From: Aaosphaeria pasadenensis
Taxonomy: Eukaryota; Ascomycota; Dothideomycetes; Pleosporales
Assembly: GCA_022813625.1 (NCBI GenBank)
Contig: JAKLMB010000007.1
Coordinates: 930,001-994,000, forward strand
Reading direction: 5' to 3'
DNA length: 64,000 nucleotides
In this document: piece after piece, positions 45,960 through 56,827 of the stretch
How the letters are laid out: each line of letters opens with the position of its first letter
Position numbering within the stretch: position 1 is the stretch's first letter
The notes under the pieces: model-generated
Databases searched by the model: none
The model's input: the letters and a program-made list of their open reading frames with translations, nothing else
Told to the model about the DNA's origin: nothing
Made by a program: the position numbers and the translations under genes

Positions 45960-48900
45960 ATGGCCGATGCGAAGTTTGAGCTAGCAGCACATAAAGCTGC
46001 TGCCAGCGTACGTATTATCTAGCAATGACAATCGAGGACGGGAATGGTAGTCGAACGTCTGCTTTTTATTCCTTTCCAAAGCCTCCTACTCATACCGCGC
46101 ACAGAGATATCAGGCTCAGATGCACACTGCCACAACCCGCGATGAAGCAGTCCAATGGGCGATCAAGGCAGCCGAGAGCCTCATGGAAGCCGTGAAGGTA
46201 TCAAGGGTAGATTCAGAGAGACAGGATCTCAAGAAACAATGCCGGGAAGTCATGGATTTCGGCCAACGTGTGAAACAATCCAAGGAATGGGCACCGCAAC
46301 AGGCTACTCCCTCAACTTCGACCACCCAGCCCGCTCAGAATCGCCCGTCACCGGGAAATGCATCAAAACTAGAGGAAGGACAGGAGATCGCCACGTTTAG
46401 TGAAACCAACAAGGAGCATCGAGCCGAAAATTCTACTGAATCCAGAAATGTAACTAATTTGGCTGCTTCTACCATCTACAATATGCAAACTCTGGATATA
46501 TCAGGATCATCCAAAATGACCACTACAAACCAACGAACAAGTAACGAGAAATCACGGTATACGCAGTCAATAAAGGATCCAGCTTCTACTAGCCAAACAG
46601 CACAGCTCACGACTTATCCAAACAATACGGATGTCCCACTTACGAAGGTGCTTCGCGTCAAGCAGTTACCTGCTCCCACATCGACGCGGAAACTATCAAA
46701 ACGAGAGACTATAATTATCTGGCAAGCATCGGCCGTGAACGGTTTTAAGTTCCCTCCATGGGAAAAACCGCCTGCCACGTCAGACTTTGCTCATTCGGGA
46801 GCTCCATTTATGTAACTTTCAAAACCTTTTTCTTGCCTTACGCAGCTAACATTATTGGCAGCGATGCTCCCACTCTGAATCTTTCACCGTATCAACAGGA
46901 GCTCTTTGCTGGGTGGGTACGATCTCGTGACGCGCTACCACCCCCATCGTTTACGTCTGGTCCAGCTGGGATTGGCCTTGACTCGACAGGGCCTTCAGCC
47001 TCTGTCGACCTGGTGCAGGATGCTGCCACAGATTGTTCAGTAGTTGCTAGCTTGTGTGCTATTGTCGCCCGAGATGCACGCGGCCACAGCCAGGTTCGTT
47101 ATTTTCCGATTTCAAATCACTAGACTGACGTATACAGATGCTAGCTAACATCATCTGGCCAAGTGCCTCTGGTGAGCCTCTTGCTTCGCCGAACGGCAAA
47201 TACATGTTTCGCCTCAATGTCAATGGATGTTGGCGAAAAGTGGTGATAGACGACCGTCTCCCACTGTCGAATTCGCACCGTTTACTGCATGTCATTGATC
47301 GGAACAACCCTAGTACTGCCTGGCCTGCTTTGTTAGAAAAGGCATACCTTAAAGTATGCGGCGGATACGACTTCCCGGGAAGCAATTCGTGTAACGATCT
47401 GTGGACCCTTACTGGCTGGATTCCTGAGCAGATATATTTACAGGAGTAAGTGTGGACGCCGGAGCCGTGTGAGTTGCCCTAACATTTCTTCAGGACTGAT
47501 ACTGTACCTGATCAACTCTGGAATCGAGTGTTCAAAGGCTTCCTGTACGGGGACGTGCTTGTCACGGCCGGGACGGGCAAACTCACCTCACGGCAAGAGC
47601 GAGATCTAGGGCTGGAAAGCCAGCATAGCTACGCAATTCTCGATATGAAAGAAACGGAAGAGGACCAATTTTTCCTTGTGAAGAATCCGTGGGTCGAAGG
47701 CAAAGGCTGGCGTGGCCGAGCTCCTTCAATTGTTCCTGGACTTCAGCCTCAGGCGACAGACTCCGGGACCAAAATCGCAAGTGGAACTAAGCACCCTACG
47801 ACCTTTTGGATATCCCTGCACGATGTTATCAGGCACTTTGAGAGTCTGTATCTGAACTGGAACCCTGGCCTATTCTCTCATCGGCAAGATGTTCACTTCG
47901 AATGGCCCATTGAGCATCAACGGAAGTCCGGCCGCTGCGTGTTTAGAAACCCGCAATTCTCAGTATCGGTCAGGAAAACAGATGAGGTCTGGCTATTGTT
48001 GTCGCGACATGTTCGTGATGCCATCGTAAAGAACAAGCCTGACTCGAACGCGGCCGCGGGAGACGATCAATTGCAAACCCAGCAATATACTACCAATGAG
48101 CCCCTTCCAGGATACATTAGCGTGTATGTATGTGACGGCAATGGCGAGCGAGTGTACATGAAAGAGTCGTATCTGGAGCACACGCCGGAAGTGAATACAC
48201 CTCAGGCACTCTTGCGATGGCGAGCCCATGCCAATTCAACCTATACGGTTGTTGTTGAGCAAGATGAGCTACCGCCTTCAACGTACTCGTTTTCATTGTC
48301 AGCCTTCTCCGGGTCTGCCATATCTCTGGAACCTGTCATCTCGAGATACAGCTTCAGCAAGGTGATCGAAGGCGAGTGGACCAAACAAACGGCCGGTGGG
48401 ACTGTTGATTTGCCAACCTACTTCTACAATCCACAGTATACCCTCGAAGTGAAAAGCAGATGCTCTGTCGCCATTCTTCTCCGAAGCGTGGACCATTCTC
48501 ACCCAATGCACGCCACTCTTGCGATGGGCGATGGGAAGCGACTCTTCCGCCTACAGACTCGGGATATTCTTGCCGACTCTGGCGGCTATCGCGACCAGGC
48601 AGTATTTGCAGAGATACGTGATCTTGAGCCAGGGGTATATACCATCATCTGCTCGCTCTTTGAAGCCGGCAAGAGTGGCGGATTCGTTCTTCAAGTCGAC
48701 AGCACCAGCGAGGTAGTGGTAAAGCAAGTACCACGAGAGGGCGCAGGCCTGATACCCTATTATGGACTTGAACCGGCGTGCTTCGGTCCTGAGATGGACA
48801 GGTTGGCCGCTCCGGTACAACTCCATAGGCTTGCCAGGTTCAGCATCGTGGCTCAATTCTTACGAGCCAGGAGTCCGCAAGCATACGACTTGGGCCTCCA

Positions 48901-49177
48901 GGCACGGAGCCCGTTGCTCCTGAGCGTCGAAATGGGACGCGGCCCCGAGAAACGGATTGTTGTACAGAGCGAAGGAGGACAGCACTCGGATTCGCTTACT
49001 ATTCGTACGGGGAGTTTCGATCTCAGCCTCAACGATCAGGATGGAAAGCATCTCTGGCTCGTTCTGGACCGACTATCGAAACCCAGCGGACCGGTGGAGG
49101 AGTTGTACGAGGTAAAAGTATGGACAGACGTGCCTAACGCGTGCCGTATTGGGAGCTGGCAGGCATGGGACGACTAA
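45960..49177 (+). CDS. palB: Calpain-like cysteine protease PalB/Rim13
   Basis: Exons 45960-46007, 46105-46811, 46862-47093, 47138-47445 and 47494-49177 join to 992 residues. An MIT-like helical domain opens the protein (about 1-80, AHKAAASRYQAQMH, TRDEAVQWAIKAAESLMEAV). A disordered Ser/Thr/Gln-rich linker follows. The calpain core has C310 (AATDCSVVASLCA), H476 (ESQHSYAILDMKE) and N496 (FLVKNPW). Two C2-like/domain III beta regions fill the rest. In the ambient-pH pathway this protease, recruited by ESCRT-III, cleaves the PacC/Rim101 factor when pH rises. The first exon is only 16 codons; the joined frame and the MIT helices support it. Confidence 0.95.
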
Positions 49178-50431
49178 GACAAATAAACTCGATTTGGTAG
49201 CATTCTGCACTTGTTCTTACATTTGTCGGGTAGATGCATGGTACATGTCGTGTTTCTCACAACTGATAGCATTAGCATGTGTTAAATGGCTTGAGACAAA
49301 TGAGACAAGGATTCGAACGTGCTTAATTTGGTGAGGTCAATCATGACTATCGGGATCTTCTTACGGAGAGTGTACCTAGTGGGCGAGTGGCTTTTGTCAC
49401 ATTATCTATCTACATTGATAGAGGGGAGACTGGACATACTCACACATGATGCAGATGGGGTCAGGACTATCTTTAGGTGGTACATACCATGATACCATGG
49501 GACTGGTGGATGGCAACGTGACTGGTTGGTGCAACCACATGGGCGACATGTCGCAATCCCACGCGGGGACCCAAACGGAGAGATCGGGTTTCAGTACGGA
49601 GTAGAGCCATGTATGCTTCAACAGCTACAGCTACAGCTAGTTACAGGTTTCAATATTCAATACGAAGAAAGTACAAATGACTGAACGAGTTACGAATTTA
49701 AATCTACTTTGAGGTTCGAGGTGGCATGTGGTAGGGTAGGTACTGGTAGGCAATGAAGAGAGGCCCTGACTGTTCGTGTTTCGATGATTGGATACAGTTT
49801 CACCGCCCTCGCCCATCCCAGTCACTCGGACTTATAATAGTTACCAGCCAGTAACTACTATTTCATCTGCTTTGAGAGTGCATATCCAAGAACTACTATC
49901 TACCCAGTGGTAGTTCTAACTAAAAGGTACGGAGTACAGTTCCTTCCCTTCCCTCATGCCTCTTCACTCCATATACTTGTAGTGACACTAGTGCAACGAT
50001 GGGATTGATAAAAGGCCCTACATTATTTGCCCCCCTCGCATGGGAAACATAATAAGCTTCTCACCACCGTCGTCATTCTCATCCTTTGCCCGCATGTAAC
50101 TGTAGTAGATAATAACAATAGTAATCAGGGACTTCTTTTCTTCCTCGTGTAGCCACTAAACCGCGATAAGGAACCTTGTTATCGGAATGCCCTCGACTCC
50201 CCCATCCACCACCATAGACTACTCGTACCTACGTCAGACTTGAGCTTTTCCCTTCCATAGAGACGCCAAGCCGCCCGACGGCAGCGCATCCCGCAACAAC
50301 TCCACACTTTTCTCAACACCGCCTCGACCCTCTCCCCATATACTGTCTCGGTCACCATAACCTTCTTTTTCCGATCTCTATCATACACTGTCCTTACACT
50401 CACCAACAGCCCCAGATCCTCCTATCTCCAC
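49178..50431. other. Intergenic (1.25 kb), no gene seen
   Basis: The palB 3' flank and the promoter of the OSBP gene. The last 300 bases are CT-rich, as often found before fungal start sites. A short CAGCTA repeat lies at about 49620-49638. Confidence 0.45.
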
Positions 50432-52259
50432 ATGGCGGAAGCCTCGTCGACTCCCGCTCCGGTGGCGGCTGCTACCGCCTCTCCTTCGGCTTCTGCCAAC
50501 AACTCAGCAGACCCCTCTAGGGCTACAACACCCGCAAATGCAGTCGTGGAGAAGCCTCCAGACGATAGTTCCAAGCTCAAAACATTCCTGGGCGTCCTGA
50601 GAAGGTGAACACTACCTCCTACGTCCTATTCCGAAGCTATCATTCCGTTGCACGTTTTACAACCAAAAGCACGCACAAGACTGACACCACAATTGTGCTA
50701 CAGATTCATAGGAGTGGCTGATCTTGCCGCCGTTCGATTCTCCCTTCCTGCCCAACTGTTGGAGCCCACGCCGAATCTGGGTACGTTCACCGCCGTATAC
50801 AGTAGCCCTCCGACCGCCACTTCGAATTCCCCCGCGTTACATTTTGGACAGTATCTGACAAGAGTATAGAGTACTGGAATTACTTGGATAGGCCTGAAAC
50901 TTTTATCAGGTGGGTACAATGAGTACAAGGCTCTGATGTTCTTATCGCTAACTTTGTTTAGCATTGGCGATTCAGACGAGGCTCTAGGGCGCATGCTGGG
51001 GACGCTACGGTTCTGGTTCACCAAAGATTTGGTACGCGGTACACATGATTCAAGAATGGATACCATAGGTTCTGACTTGGTGGCAGAAATACGTCAAGGG
51101 AAAGCCTTGCAAACCTTACAACTCCACACTCGGCGAGTTTTTCAGAGTACGTTACTCCAACACCACTAAAATGCGACTTAGACTTACACCATCAGTGTAA
51201 TTGGGAGGTTGAAGACACATCCCCACCACTAAAACACCAGCCAAACTCGCAACCTTCCAGTAGCGCCGCCAGCGTAGTAGGAAGGAACGTCAAGATCTCC
51301 TACCTTACCGAACAAACCTCCCACCACCCTCCGGTCTCCGCTTTCTACATCGATTGTCCCGAGAAGGGCATCGTCGCACGAGGATTCGATCAGCTGAGCG
51401 CAAAGTTCACCGGAACAAGCATTCGAGTTATTGCTGGTGCTCACAATCTGGGCATTTTCATTACCTTACAGAAGCATGATAACGAGGAATATCAGTTGAC
51501 GCATCCGGCAGCTTACCTAGGTGGACTTCTCCGAGGTTCGTTGGATCAACCAAACCCAACATAGGATTTCGTATTGACATTTCTGTAGGTTCGCTCAGCA
51601 TCTCAGTTGCGGATTCCTGCTACGTCACCTGCGCGAAGACGAAGATAAAGGTCATTCTAGAATATCTCGAGGAGGGGTGGCTAGGAAGATCGCAAAACAA
51701 AGTCCTGGGTGTCATCTTCAACTACGACCCGGAAAATGACACCAAGACCAAGATCAAGGAGGTTCCAGACAAGGACATTTTGGCAAGGATAGAAGGCTGC
51801 TGGCAAGACAAGGTTTACTACAGCCTTGGGAGCCAACCGTTTAATAAAGCAACCGTAAGTCGCACACAGCAGACTGTAGCCGGGTCATTTGACTAACTTG
51901 TGCTGAAGGAGAAAATCCTCCTCATCGACCTCAACCCGCTGCACCCCGTCCCTAAGATCATCCCGCCCATCGAGCAACAACTTCCCAACGAATCCCGCAA
52001 GTTCTGGGAAGGCGTCACGAATGCCATTGTCGGCAAGCAATACGGTCTCGCCACAACACTCAAGCAGGAAATCGAAGAGCGTCAAAGAGGCAAGGCTGCC
52101 GAGCGAAAAGCTGCAAATACAGAGTGGCAGCCACGCTTCTTCACTGGCGCTCTTACCCCGGTGGGCAAACCAGATCTCACACCGGACGGCGAGGAGGCCT
52201 TGAAAGGACTCCACGAAGACAACTACGAGCTGGCTCCCAACAAGGAACTAGGCGCATGA
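50432..52259 (+). CDS. Oxysterol-binding protein, Osh4/Kes1-like
   Basis: Eight exons (50432-50604, 50704-50780, 50870-50909, 50962-51031, 51087-51146, 51196-51535, 51589-51854, 51909-52259) join to 458 residues. An Ala/Ser/Pro-rich tail of about 50 residues precedes the ORD. The diagnostic EQTSHHPPVSAF is at 179-190. Lid and pocket segments include FLGVLRRFIGVADLAAVRFSL, NYLDRPETFISIGDSDEALGRML, FWFTKDLKYVKGKPCKPYNS and LLRGSLSISVADSCYVTC. No PH domain, ankyrin repeats or FFAT motif is seen, so it belongs with the short Osh proteins that exchange sterol and PI4P between membranes. One exon is just 40 nt. Confidence 0.95.
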
Positions 52260-53440
52260 TCTCAGATTTAACGAATAACGCAAAGCGAAATAGGAATGGA
52301 GAGATGGAAACTAAGATGTATAGGACATATGTTTTCCTGCGTTTCGACATACAACACTGGAGTCTACATGGGCTTGTTCTTTCACCACTGTCCATTTGTT
52401 TCTTGTATATGGGGACTTGTATTTACCGCTGCACGTTCACTACTACACGGTGTCATTCATCTTTTTTCGTGTTCGGGGGAGTATGTACATGCGGGTAAAG
52501 CGTGGCATTCAATGGCTTCTTCTTCATGCTTTGTTTTCTTCTTTTTGTCGTCCAACATATACACGCTCTCATTTCGTTCTCTCCTGGGTTTCGTATTTTT
52601 TGTGATCCTCCGGCCGGTGGGTCAGGCTTTCTTTTACACCTAGACGTGTCATTATTTTGGCGTTCAGATGCATTGACGATATGACTTTTTTCTTTTATCA
52701 TTCGAATCACCACTCCTTTGCTGGGTCGATATTGGACTTATTGCATCGAGAGAGCATCCAAAGAACCTATCCCAGAGCGCCAACTATGTGATTTACTAGT
52801 AGAGGCATTCATTGTGCCTATATATCATGTGTCTTTGTACTTCCTTCCGCGAGGAAGGTCGAAACATTTGGCCAAAATTCCCCCACAAAGTACCCTTCGA
52901 GCCTCCATTGTATACATTATATATTTGTATCACAAAGAACCCAATAAAAAAAACGGCACATCTATCCATCTATTCATCCAACTAACTAACCATCCACATA
53001 CACCGCTCGGTTCGCGCAACAAACAAAAACAAGAAAGGTTCGGAATATGCGATTGCTCGTAGGTCGCCCCCGGGGACGTGTAGCTCGATGAACGACTTGC
53101 TGTCATGGGCATATACATATCCACCCATTTGGTAATTTCTACTGGCGTTCAAACCGTGGTGCTGTTGCGGGGATCAAAGAATGCATGATTAGGGGCTAGA
53201 GATGGGATGGGGAAAGATTATTTATAATTGACCTAACTAACAATGATAATTCCCCTGAAAAAGCAAGAGTGGGATGTCAGGAGTTCCATGGCAATAGCAT
53301 GAGAAGCAAATTAATACACCACTTCTTAAAAAAGACCATTGAGCGTCGTTAATTGTTATATAGATTTACAGTATTTAGACTACATTCAAAAAGGACATCC
53401 ATCACATACTAAACGTCAACATCGTTAATTTCCACAGACT
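52260..53440. other. Intergenic between convergent genes
   Basis: T-rich 3' flank of the OSBP gene on the left and the SDR gene 3' flank on the right. No gene seen. Confidence 0.45.
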
Positions 53441-54537
53441 CTACGCCTTCTGGGCACCAAGAGCCGCCAAACTGTCATTGATACAATCCTCCAGCGAAGT
53501 CCACTTCGATCCCAATACCGTCTCCACCTTGCTGACGTCCGCAGAATACGAATTGATGGAGTCATCCCAGTTCGCGTCCTTGGGGTCCTTTCCGTTGTAA
53601 ATGTTCCTCACGGCGTCCCACGTGAAATTTCCTCCGCACACGAGGAACCTCTCGCTGCGCCCGCTCGCGACCTTGGACTCGTCGAGGGCGGCAACGTGCG
53701 CGGCGGCTACGTCCCGCACGTCTACGAAGGCGGGCATCCGGGTGGGAGGTGCCTCGGGGCCCTGGATGGCGTCGAGGATCTGGGCGGACGACTCGTTAGG
53801 GGAGTCGCGGGAGATGCCGGAGGAGGGGTGGGCGGGACCGAAGATCATGGGAGGGCAGATGGTGACGAGGGATGTCTGTCGGTCTTTCATCTCGGGGGAC
53901 TGGATGAAGTCCCATGCTGCTCGCTCGGCGAGCGTCTTGCTGGCTTGGTAGCCTAGGAAGTTGTTTGTGAGGCCTTGCTCGTGGGTCACGGGGTTGAAGT
54001 CCTTCTCTGTGGTTTTCATGTTAGACTATGATTTGTCGAGGAAGATTGGGTGGCTACTCACCAGAGTATACGTATCCCTTTCGTGGGGTCTGGAAGGGGT
54101 CGATGACGGCTGCGAAGGACGAAGTGATGACGACTCGTTTCACGGTATGAGATGCCTTGGCCAGATCTAGGATACCTCTTGTGCCCTGCAACGCGGGGTC
54201 GATGAGATCCTTCTGGATGTCCTGGATTTTGAAAGTGAAAGGGGACGCAGAGTGGATCACGTAGTCGACGCCCTGCGAGGCATCTTTGTACGCGTTGGGA
54301 GCGGTGATGTCGGGTACCACGACTGTTTCAACGGGGGCGTCTTTAAAGAATGATCGGAATCGCTTGCTTTTTTCCTCGGTCCGGAATGTCGCGCGGACGG
54401 TGTATCCTGCGACGACAAGTTGTTCAGCAATGTGTGATCCTAGGAAGCCGGAGGCTCCGGTCAACTGAAAGGAATTAGTACTTGGGTGATGTGGAGATGT
54501 CATGGAGAGAACTTACAAGAACAGTTCCTGAAGGCAT
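53441..54537 (-). CDS. Extended SDR, Gre2/dihydroflavonol-reductase-like
   Basis: Exons 54537-54517 (7 codons), 54464-54062 and 54006-53441 join to 329 residues. The Rossmann motif LLTGASGFLGSH begins at residue 7. VVVPDITAPNAYKDA and DYVIHSASPF follow. The catalytic pair is Y161 and K165 (GYQASK), preceded by VVITSSFAAV. This is the NADPH-dependent methylglyoxal/ketoreductase and DFR-like group of extended SDRs that reduce aldehydes and ketones in the cytosol. Substrate unknown. The first intron splits the sequence just before the glycine motif, so the short exon is needed for a start. Codon use is GC-rich compared with the flanks. Confidence 0.92.
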
Positions 54538-56263
54538 GATGTCGGTGCTTGCAGGAGTGTGCTTGGTGAAATGTTCGTAAGGATCAGATGTTGAAGTGAG
54601 GTTCAGTGGTGTTGAAAAGTTGTTGAAGTGATGATTCTGGTTTTGGTCCAAGAAGTGACGAGCCACTCACCATATATACGTTCTTCTCGACATTTGATTA
54701 TAAATGTATGTACATACAGCTTGAGGCTGAATGGTGACTTTCGTCCTTTGTCGAAAATAACACGGGCCCTGCATGGAAGAGACGGCTCTGGGGAATCGTC
54801 CTCGTTCTCGTACTGCAAACACTTGAAGTGCCAGCCGCGGGCGTGTAATTGGTTCCCCCATGTATCACCGGAAGGGGTCCCTGAAGCATATCGGGATTAT
54901 TCAAGTCGATGTCTAGCCCGACTTGGTAATAGTGTATAGATTGGTAAGGACCCTTATATGCGCCCGGCCAATCAACAAGAACTGGCAAGAGAAGCTTGAA
55001 CAGCAGATTGAAGTGAATGCTTCCACGCTGTTCCGGACCTTGACGTCACTCGAGGGATTCTCGTATTTGCTTCCTCAGTTCTGACAATGGCCTTCACCCT
55101 CAAAGAGCAGTTGAAGTTGCGTCGGCAAAATTTTCGCAAGGCGTTAGTTGAACGTCAACCAAAGTTGCATGGCTTTGTCACGAATATGGAACCTGCACTT
55201 AACTTTCTGCTTCTTTCTTTTCGCGATGTCTGTGGCCTGCCGCCAATTACACCAATTAAGGACGAATGGAATATCCTCCAACGGTTTTCAAGCATCTGGG
55301 CTGATTGACCAACCCGGCGCCCTATCATGCCCCACATATCTATCCTCCGACATCTCCGCTTCTACAATAGGCCAAATATCCACCTGTTTTCATCTAAAGT
55401 GGAGATCATCTCGATACAGTTACTTAGTCCAGGCACTGGCGGATAGGGCACCTATCTCGCTGTGCTCTGCATATACTCTACGAATAGTGATCGTCACATA
55501 TCGGCCCTTCAGCTCTTCGTACAAAGTCTCTCCGGAACGGGCCGAGGACGATTGTTAAGCTCGGAGCTAAACGGAGTTATTAGCAAATGCTTCAACACGC
55601 CCCCTTGTACGGGCATGATAGGTTGTTTATTTACATGGAGTTAGTGGCGTAGATGACATTTGTAGGTTGTCTGTTATCCCCGTTAGCTCGAATATGTTGC
55701 CGTAAGCTCAAAGATGGCAGCATAGTGGCATGATCAATCCAGGAACAAGCAAAGTCTCGCTGTCCATGAGAGACATGATGTTTCTTCTGTTGCCTTACGT
55801 CTAGCGACATAATTGATGGACTGGTTAATTCAAAAGCAACCTCCCGTAGCAAGTATATAAGAAGAACGCCAATGATACTGAGGAACGACGTGTCTTAGGC
55901 ACAGGAGCTTTACTTCATAATCTCATATTTATTCCTAAAACCAAGAGGTGTCAGCCGGATGGTGGTCATACAAAACACTGGTGAGCATTCAAAAACTTCG
56001 GGAGAAGAATATTGATAAACTAAAGATTATCTCATTAAATACTAAAGGACTACTGCTATCGTCAAGGAATTCTAAGACCACGAATTATGCTAGAAACCAA
56101 AAAATGCAAACACCATCTCCATGCAAATCCCAAAAGAGTTGAGTGAGTTCTAATGCCCGCGCTATGCTATGCAATGCTATGCTATGCCATGTCATACTTC
56201 TCTATGTTATGCTATGCTGAGCTCATTAAAGTGTGTGATTTGATCCGATCCAAACAGTGCTGC
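54538..56263. other. Intergenic stretch (1.7 kb) with doubtful short ORFs
   Basis: Contains a TATA-like ATATATGG region near the SDR start and, further right, a 73-codon + frame at 55087-55308 that starts with a clean ATG after a pyrimidine-rich leader. It has no domain, and overlapping frames make it doubtful. A repeat near 56159 is listed separately. Confidence 0.4.
56159..56218. repeat. ATGCT tandem repeat
   Basis: Repeated GCTAT/ATGCT units (GCTATGCTATGCAATGCTAT and on) directly downstream of the cupredoxin gene's stop. Some units are interrupted, so it is an old repeat. Confidence 0.65.
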
Positions 56264-56827
56264 TTAAGAGCACTGGATGCCCTGAGCACAAGAAGGGTTG
56301 GCATGGATCCAACCACCTTGGCTGGCCTTGATGTCAGCACTGGGCTGAACAGTCTTCGTGTTGACCGAGTTCTCCTTGTACTTTGCCAGGGTCTTGTCGC
56401 CGTCGAAGTTCTGGTTGATGACACCGCTCATGCCCTTCTGGCAGTGGTCGCCGACGGTCTGCGAGCAGTAGTACCAGATGGGGTCCTTGCTGGTGATCTG
56501 GATAGTGAAGACATTCAGGTTCTCGGTGTTGGGCTGGGTGGGGAAGTTGAAGCCGGAGAAGAAGCCAGCGCCGCCGGCCAGAGGCTCGCATGGCTTGTCG
56601 AAAGATGACTGCACAACCGTATGATTCTTAGCTTGGAAGTGGAAGGTAACAAGATCTCCAACTTCGGCGACCACGTTCTCTGGCTCGAAGTGAAGGCCTC
56701 CATTAGCGGTGGTGGAGCCAGCGAAGATATTGTGGACAACTCCTGTGGTTGGCGCGTTCGCAGGAGCAGCGGAAGTGAGGCCAATAATGGCGGCAGAAGC
56801 AGCGATGATGGATGTGATGGCAATCAT
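56264..56827 (-). CDS. Secreted cupredoxin-domain protein
   Basis: A single exon of 187 residues with a signal peptide (MIAITSIIAASAAIIGLTSA). The fold is a plastocyanin-like beta sandwich: HFEPENVVAEVGDLVTFHFQAKNHTVVQSSF, then IWYYCSQTVGDHCQKGMSG. Likely copper ligands are H69, C121, H128 and M133, a complete type 1 set. An extra pair of Cys (C80 and C129) could be a disulphide. Such small extracellular cupredoxins, often called serine-rich or plastocyanin-like in fungi, are common among secreted and plant-associated proteins; electron transfer partner is unknown. The TATA box lies about 165 nt upstream. Confidence 0.9.
   Translation of the reverse strand: MIAITSIIAASAAIIGLTSAAPANAPTTGVVHNIFAGSTTANGGLHFEPENVVAEVGDLVTFHFQAKNHTVVQSSFDKPCEPLAGGAGFFSGFNFPTQPNTENLNVFTIQITSKDPIWYYCSQTVGDHCQKGMSGVINQNFDGDKTLAKYKENSVNTKTVQPSADIKASQGGWIHANPSCAQGIQCS

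Noticed and set aside
49295..49330. B-box-like GTTCGAATCC on the minus strand, possible tRNA
   Set aside because: The flanking bases do not form a T-arm stem, and no A box or acceptor stem is found at the right distance.
55087..55308. A 73-codon plus-strand frame with a good ATG
   Set aside because: No domain, no signal peptide and a longer frame overlaps it in another register; too weak to call.
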